A DNA stretch of 64,000 nt from Typhlomys cinereus (taxonomy: Eukaryota; Chordata; Mammalia; Rodentia; Platacanthomyidae). A program made the position numbers and the translations under genes. Each line of letters begins with the position of its first letter. Positions within the stretch are counted from its first letter, which is position 1. Where the stretch lies: NCBI GenBank assembly GCA_023101885.1, contig JALPQD010000408.1, positions 372,001-436,000 on the forward strand, read 5' to 3'. Positions 59,153 to 64,000 of the stretch are shown here, in pieces. The notes under the pieces were generated by a model. That model saw nothing but the letters and a program-made list of their open reading frames with translations, did no database searches and was not told the DNA's origin.

Positions 59153-59898
59153 TGAATGTCATTTCTTCATTTAGACTGTTCAGCAGTATCCTGGCTGCTA
59201 CCTGATGCTTGCCCCATCTCCTAATCTGTTCTCCGTACTATCACCAGAACATTCTGTCTAAATCAAATGTAGGGTGTTGTTTCTAACAGGCTCCTCCACT
59301 GTCCAGCCATATAGACACGCCGATCCCGTAACTCCTCTGAGGGCCACTTCCTTAATCTACAAAGCAAGGAAATTGGCTGGAGCTTGTTCAGATTCACGGG
59401 CTTTCTAAGTCTGTGGATGCTTCACATTTCCATGGAACAAAGTCCAAAGGCACTGCCTGGTCAGTGGAGAGTCTTCGTGGTCCCACCGCAAAACCTTCCT
59501 CCCATCGTGCCTTATGCTTAACACTGTACACACCTTTATATTTCCAGGTGCCTGATGATCTTTATGGAACTCAGCTCTTCTGTAGGCCCTGAGCATCCTT
59601 GGTATTGCACAGTATGCACAGAGGCACGGGACTGGCTGCAACAGGAAATTCTTCATGAAGGTTGAGTACTCTTCCCTTGAAGGCCATTCCTCCTCGGCAT
59701 CCCATCAGCGCCGCCATTCCCGCTCTTGTTCTCCAGGCACAGCAGTTCTGTAATAAAGCTGCTTGCCCTGCTCTCTCCATGCTTTTTCCCCTTTTTACAA
59801 CATGCCTTCAACAGTAGTGTGTTGTTATAATCTGTGCTGTGCCTTAGACTCTAGGTGGTTACTTTTCAAACTTTTGTTAAGTATCAACCTTTAACAAA

Positions 59899-60170
59899 GG
59901 TTGGTTGGTTGGTTGGTTGGTTGGTTGGTTGGTTGGTTGGTTGGTTTTGCTTTTGTGTATTTGGAAACAGGGTCTCATCTCAACCTGGCTTTGACCTCAC
60001 TATGTAGCCAGAGAGGGTCTTGAATTACTGATCCTCTTGCTTCCACCTCCCAGTGCTGGCATCGAAGGCATGTGCCAGCATGTGTGGTTTTATGCCTTGC
60101 TGGGATTAAACCCAGAGCTTCAGGTGTGCTAGGCAAGCACTCTACCAGCTGAGCAACACCCCCAGCTCAA
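59899..60170 (-). mobile_element. B4 (ID-B1 composite) SINE with (GGTT)n, minus orientation
   Basis: A GGTT run (59899-59946) is followed by an antisense B1 half ('ggaaacagggtctcatctc', 'ctcccagtgctggcatcg') and then an antisense ID/tRNA half ('gctaggcaagcactctacc', 'agctgagcaacacccccagc'). The GGTT run is the complement of an AACC tail. B4-type composites are typical of mouse-related rodents. Confidence 0.85.
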
Positions 60171-61439
60171 AATACCAACTTCGGCACATGAACATGTAAC
60201 GAGTTCTTTTGATCACTTAGCAATCCATGAATTGAGGGGCTCTGAGCAGGAAATGATTCACATTGGAGAATGTAGGCCCTCTAGATAACTAGGCCCTAAT
60301 CAGAGAAAAACAGGGTCAGCCAGCCAGCACCTTGCTGCCCAGCTGTTGAAGGCAGCCTGACTACTGTCACACAACGTGAGTCCCATTCGCTGAGTCCATT
60401 CCCTCACTCAGGAAAAGAGTGATCCCAGTCAGGTAGCCAAAGTCGCATGTGCCTGTTCCGGTGCCTCTGTCACACATGGGCTAGGCCTGCTTTCTCATGA
60501 TGCAAAATCTCCCCTTTCCTTTAAAAACTTAAAGGAAGATACCTCGCTTCATGCCTCACAGCACTAGACTTTAACCACCACGCACTGCTAAACTTCTTGC
60601 CTGAAAAAGTTTGTGTGTGACCCTCCTACTTTTTTATCTCTCCCTAAATGTTGGAGGTCTGAGAGGATACCATGTTGGTCTGCACATGGAGTCTGGGAAA
60701 AAGAAAAACCCCACATAAGGAGCTGTTCTCATGATTACCTTTTACCAGAAGCAAGAAATGTTTGCAAACCAAAAACACCTTTTCTCAAGACTTGTTTTTG
60801 TTTCACTGTTAGGTTACCAGGAACAAGAAACACTTAGATATATGCTTTCCCAAAACTTATTATTTTTAAGAGTCTGTTTTTTACCTGTAAGTTGACTATT
60901 AGAAAAATTCAAATGGCATTAACAGAATACTGTAAGTGTTAGCATTGTAAGTCTGAAAAAAAAAAAAAAACCTGTTGGCTTCTATTTTCTTGTACTCCTA
61001 ATAAATCTTGTGGTTGACAGGGCAAGTTAAGTTACCTTAGCACTGTGACTTATCTGTCCATTCGCCTCCTCCTTCCTCCCCACCCCACTCGCTCCAAATT
61101 CAAGATGGACTCTGAGTGTTTTGTTCATGAATATGGGACCGATCTTCTAAGAAATGCTGTTCATGGCGCCTAAAATCTAGCAGTTCAGAGATGCAGTGAA
61201 GATGTTTAAGTAATAAATGCAGACGCAGCACAGCAAAGAAAGCATTTGATTGGTTAACACTAGAGATGAACCTTATTTTGACTATCCCTATGGTTTAAGC
61301 AAATATAGCTGTCTTCCCAGATAGCCACTTGTGACTGAGTTTGGATTTCATCTTGTTTTAGAACGAGTTGCATTCTAACTTGCTAATATGGGAACCTATG
61401 GAGAACTTGAAATCAGAAACCATTTGTTCTGGGGATCAA

Positions 61440-61500
61440 ATCTTGATTTACACACATGCTCAGTGGGCACTCTGCCACTGAGCATTTTCTCAGCCCCGGA
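61440..61500 (-). repeat. ID-like SINE fragment, minus orientation
   Basis: 'cagtgggcactctgccactg' and 'agcattttctcagcccc' resemble a reversed ID head; short and diverged. Confidence 0.45.
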
Positions 61501-61945
61501 AGCCATTTGTAATGTACTTTTGAAAATCCCGATTCCCATTCCATTCTATTGCAGCAAGTAGCTTTTTCCCCTCCCTGATGACAGCAAATGCTCCAACGTT
61601 TAATAAGTCAAGTCACAGAGCAAGTAAAATCTGTCTGCTGTGTCATGCAGTTTACAGTATATTTATTCCTTTTAGGACTAAGAAAGTATGTGGGAGAGTC
61701 GTTATAAATGATTAAGTTCTAGTTAGGTCCACTGAAGAATTTCATGCTTTTAACATAGCTATGTTTTTTCCCCCACATCTTAAAGATTTCCTAGGCCTTA
61801 TTAATTTTACTTTCCTCCCATACATCAGTTGTCAACATTAGCTTTCCAGATCAATTAAGTTGCATGTGTACTAATGGAACAAGATGGACAAAATGATTAA
61901 AACTAGTAAGTTGACGTTAAAACTACAAGACTATTTTGATTGCTA

Positions 61946-62390
61946 TGGCTGTGTCATAATGACATACATGTGTGAATTGATGGTTGAAGGAGCGGAGCTG
62001 TGGGCACACTTGTAAAGAGTTAGTGGTTGAATTGGGCCCAGAACAAGCCTGCAAGAGGCTGTCAAATTAATGGGAAAGGCCCAGCCCATGGTGGGTGGGC
62101 TGGTTTCTGGGCAGATGAGTCAGATGGAGGGGGCTGGTTAAGGGGCTGGCATCCTTTGTACTTGGCCGTACATGCTGCTCTGACAAGTAAGGATTGTACC
62201 TCTCTCAGCAGTGCCGTGGTTGTGTGGGTGTCATAGGCCAGTTCCCTTGGCCCCTGGTGTGGTGAACTCTCCTGCCAAGCTGGACGGAACTGTAGCCAGG
62301 AATCATAAGCCAAAGTAAAACCCCTTGTTTTCTTAAACTGTTTGGTTATGAATTCATCAGCAACATCACAGTAACTGCAACAGGCTGCAA
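61946..62390 (+). mobile_element. Non-autonomous DNA transposon relic, copy 3 (URR1/hAT-like, tentative)
   Basis: It shares 'gttagtggttgaattgggcc', 'acaagcctgcaagaggctg', 'aaggcccagcccatggtggg' and a right part around 'acttggccgtacatgctgct' with the copy at 4888. Its end continues to 'catcagcaacatcacagtaa'. The family name is tentative. Confidence 0.5.
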
Positions 62391-63135
62391 CCACCCGTTT
62401 CTCCGGGGGGTCATTCCTGCGGTTCCAGACACCCCTCGAGTCTCCCCTGGCGCTGTGGCACGGCCCTTCTGAATCTGTTTCAGTTGTTACAGATATCAAG
62501 CAATGTAAGGTGCAACAAGCTTATCAGAATTGCTACTGTATTTAACCAGCTTCTAGAACATTCACCACCACAGACTCACTCAAGAAAGTTAACCAGCAAA
62601 CTCTGTTATCCACCATTGGGCAGTCAGTAAAAAGATTATTGCCTAATTAATCTTCGTATTGTGTTAATGACAATGTTAAATGGATTCAACCTTGAATTTG
62701 ATTATTCACAGACAATGTGAATTCCCTGATGGCCAAGTGTAGTCAGATTTCCTATTAAAATTAGCCATCTGACCAGGGAGCTCGTTCAGTTATTTTGAAG
62801 TGCAAAAAGGCTAGTAGATAATTTTAAAATAACTTAATGACATTTCTAGTGGCTACATGTGAGATGTGATTATAAGTCTTTTCTTGGAGCTCTGTACTGA
62901 TTCCTTTGGAAAAGAATCTCATATTAATTACAATGTTTAAATAGATACTGGCTTTTGCTTCCGGTCAGGATGCTTGAGGGTGCAGCATAAATTAAACTTG
63001 TAGTACTTATCTTGAAGAAGCAGATTGTGGCAAGGCATGGGAGCAGCACATGCCAACAGTATCGCTGTTCAATCAAGGATCCATTATGTAAAGAAAAAAA
63101 TTCAACCCAAAACTTCACATGATTAAAATAAAGGA

Positions 63136-63138
<3 letters not shown>

Positions 63139-63182
<44 letters not shown>
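63139..63182. repeat. (GT)n microsatellite
   Basis: A pure GT run of 22 units with no attached SINE. Confidence 0.95.
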
Positions 63183-63185
<3 letters not shown>

Positions 63186-64000
63186 GGAGTTCCATTTACT
63201 CCAGGTAAATACTAGGTATTATGTGCACACTGGCTATCATGTGGGCTTTATGGAGAGATGATAAACCATACCTCAGTTGGTCAAGGACTCCATGGATACT
63301 GATGACTGAGGTTGGTACTAAACATAGCTGTCATGAGTAAATCATGAAATAGAAATATAAATGGACACGTGTGAATTCATTGACTAACAATAAATTCACT
63401 AGTCACAGGGATTTCGTTGGCAGCAATTTGCCAAGTACTCATGCTCTCCTTGATCGCTTAGGTTGAGGCAGACACAAGTACTTTTATTCCAATCTTAATG
63501 GTTAGTATTAGCTCTTAGATCATGTAACACATCACACAGTAAAGCTATCTGTATATGTGAAGGTTACAGAATGGTTTCAAAGGTCAAAGAGTCCCCAGCA
63601 GAGTGCAAGGGAAGCCCAAGGAGCTGCAAAAAGCCTCTACCAGGAGGTGTGGTAAGTGGGGTAGCAGACAGGGAGGAGGTCTGCTGCGGGTACTGCTGCA
63701 AGGTCTGAGCTGAGCTGGGGGGGAAGCGAGGGGCAGCCAAGGTGCAGCGGCAAAGGGCAAGACCAAGTCTCTTGAATAACTGAGCAGGAGGTAGATGGCA
63801 CAACCTGGTGGACAAACAGGAAGATCGCTGTTTGAATAGGCTGTGTCAACAGTGGGGATCAAGCAGGGAGTTGTCTGCCTTCAGTCCCTTGGTACACACA
63901 TTGGGTGGTCGTGTTGAAGGGCTGGCAATGCCTTTCCCCTTGGAGTCTAAGCATCCCCATTGTTAGGTCTGCAGGGAGAGAGAAGAATGGGGAGCTGCTC

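Larger units (their letters stand above)
53839..64000. other. Downstream flank, no gene seen (10.2 kb)
   Basis: Apart from possible extended 3' UTR sequence to about 55.6 kb, I see only a B1 (59031-59152), a B4 with GGTT tail (59899-60170), an ID-like fragment (61440-61500), a DNA transposon relic (61946-62390) and a TG run (63139-63182). The short open frames here have no recognisable product. None of the B2-like SINE family that fills the introns is visible. Confidence 0.65.

Noticed and set aside
59405..59780. Overlapping minus-strand frames of 83 and 69 codons downstream of the gene
   Set aside because: No recognisable domain, no splice or promoter evidence, and a length expected by chance in 10 kb.
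62062..62499. 145-codon minus-strand frame downstream of the gene
   Set aside because: It runs through the DNA-transposon relic and shows no family resemblance.

Overview
The window is mammalian nuclear DNA, almost certainly from a rodent of the mouse-related clade. It is AT-rich and intron-dominated. It carries B1 (Alu-like), ID/B4 and B3-like SINEs, rodent L1 3' ends, a MaLR (ORR1-type) retrotransposon and an ERVK/IAP-like LTR. The commonest SINE has a B2-like tRNA head, but its body is not the standard mouse or rat B2. I therefore doubt it is Mus or Rattus; a jerboa-like lineage is only a guess.

There is one recognisable gene, ZC3H13, on the plus strand. It encodes the CCCH zinc-finger protein of the nuclear m6A writer accessory complex (with WTAP, VIRMA, HAKAI and RBM15). 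I placed 15 coding exons between 3621 and 53176. Each has AG/GT boundaries and the phases fit throughout, giving 4575 nt (1524 residues plus stop) without a frameshift. The start codon and the zinc finger (about the first 110 residues) lie upstream of the window. Exons 1-7 of the window encode Ser/Arg/Pro-rich and Arg/Asp-rich low-complexity sequence. Exon 8 encodes an extreme Arg-Glu repeat. Exon 10 (1185 nt) encodes Lys-rich clusters, a Pro run and a Ser/Ala/Thr tract. Exon 11 encodes another Arg/Glu-rich block. Exons 12-15 encode the compact conserved C-terminus. A 3' UTR follows, with a likely poly(A) signal at 53814.

The introns hold nearly all the repeats, most of the B2-like SINEs being antisense to the gene. 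Notable structures are a MaLR provirus-like element (6696-8863), an L1 3' end nested in a SINE (13381-14100), a second L1 with a 19-bp target duplication (26425-27211), three perfect 95-bp tandem copies just after exon 3 (12956-13244), an ERVK-like solo LTR with a 6-bp target duplication (46333-46736), and a local inverted duplication (49791-50480). From about 53.85 kb to 64 kb I see intergenic DNA with a few repeats and no gene.

I found no undescribed biological system. The best leads are splicing features (a NAGNAG acceptor, and an upstream acceptor that would add a stop codon), the inverted duplication, and the recent tandem triplication.
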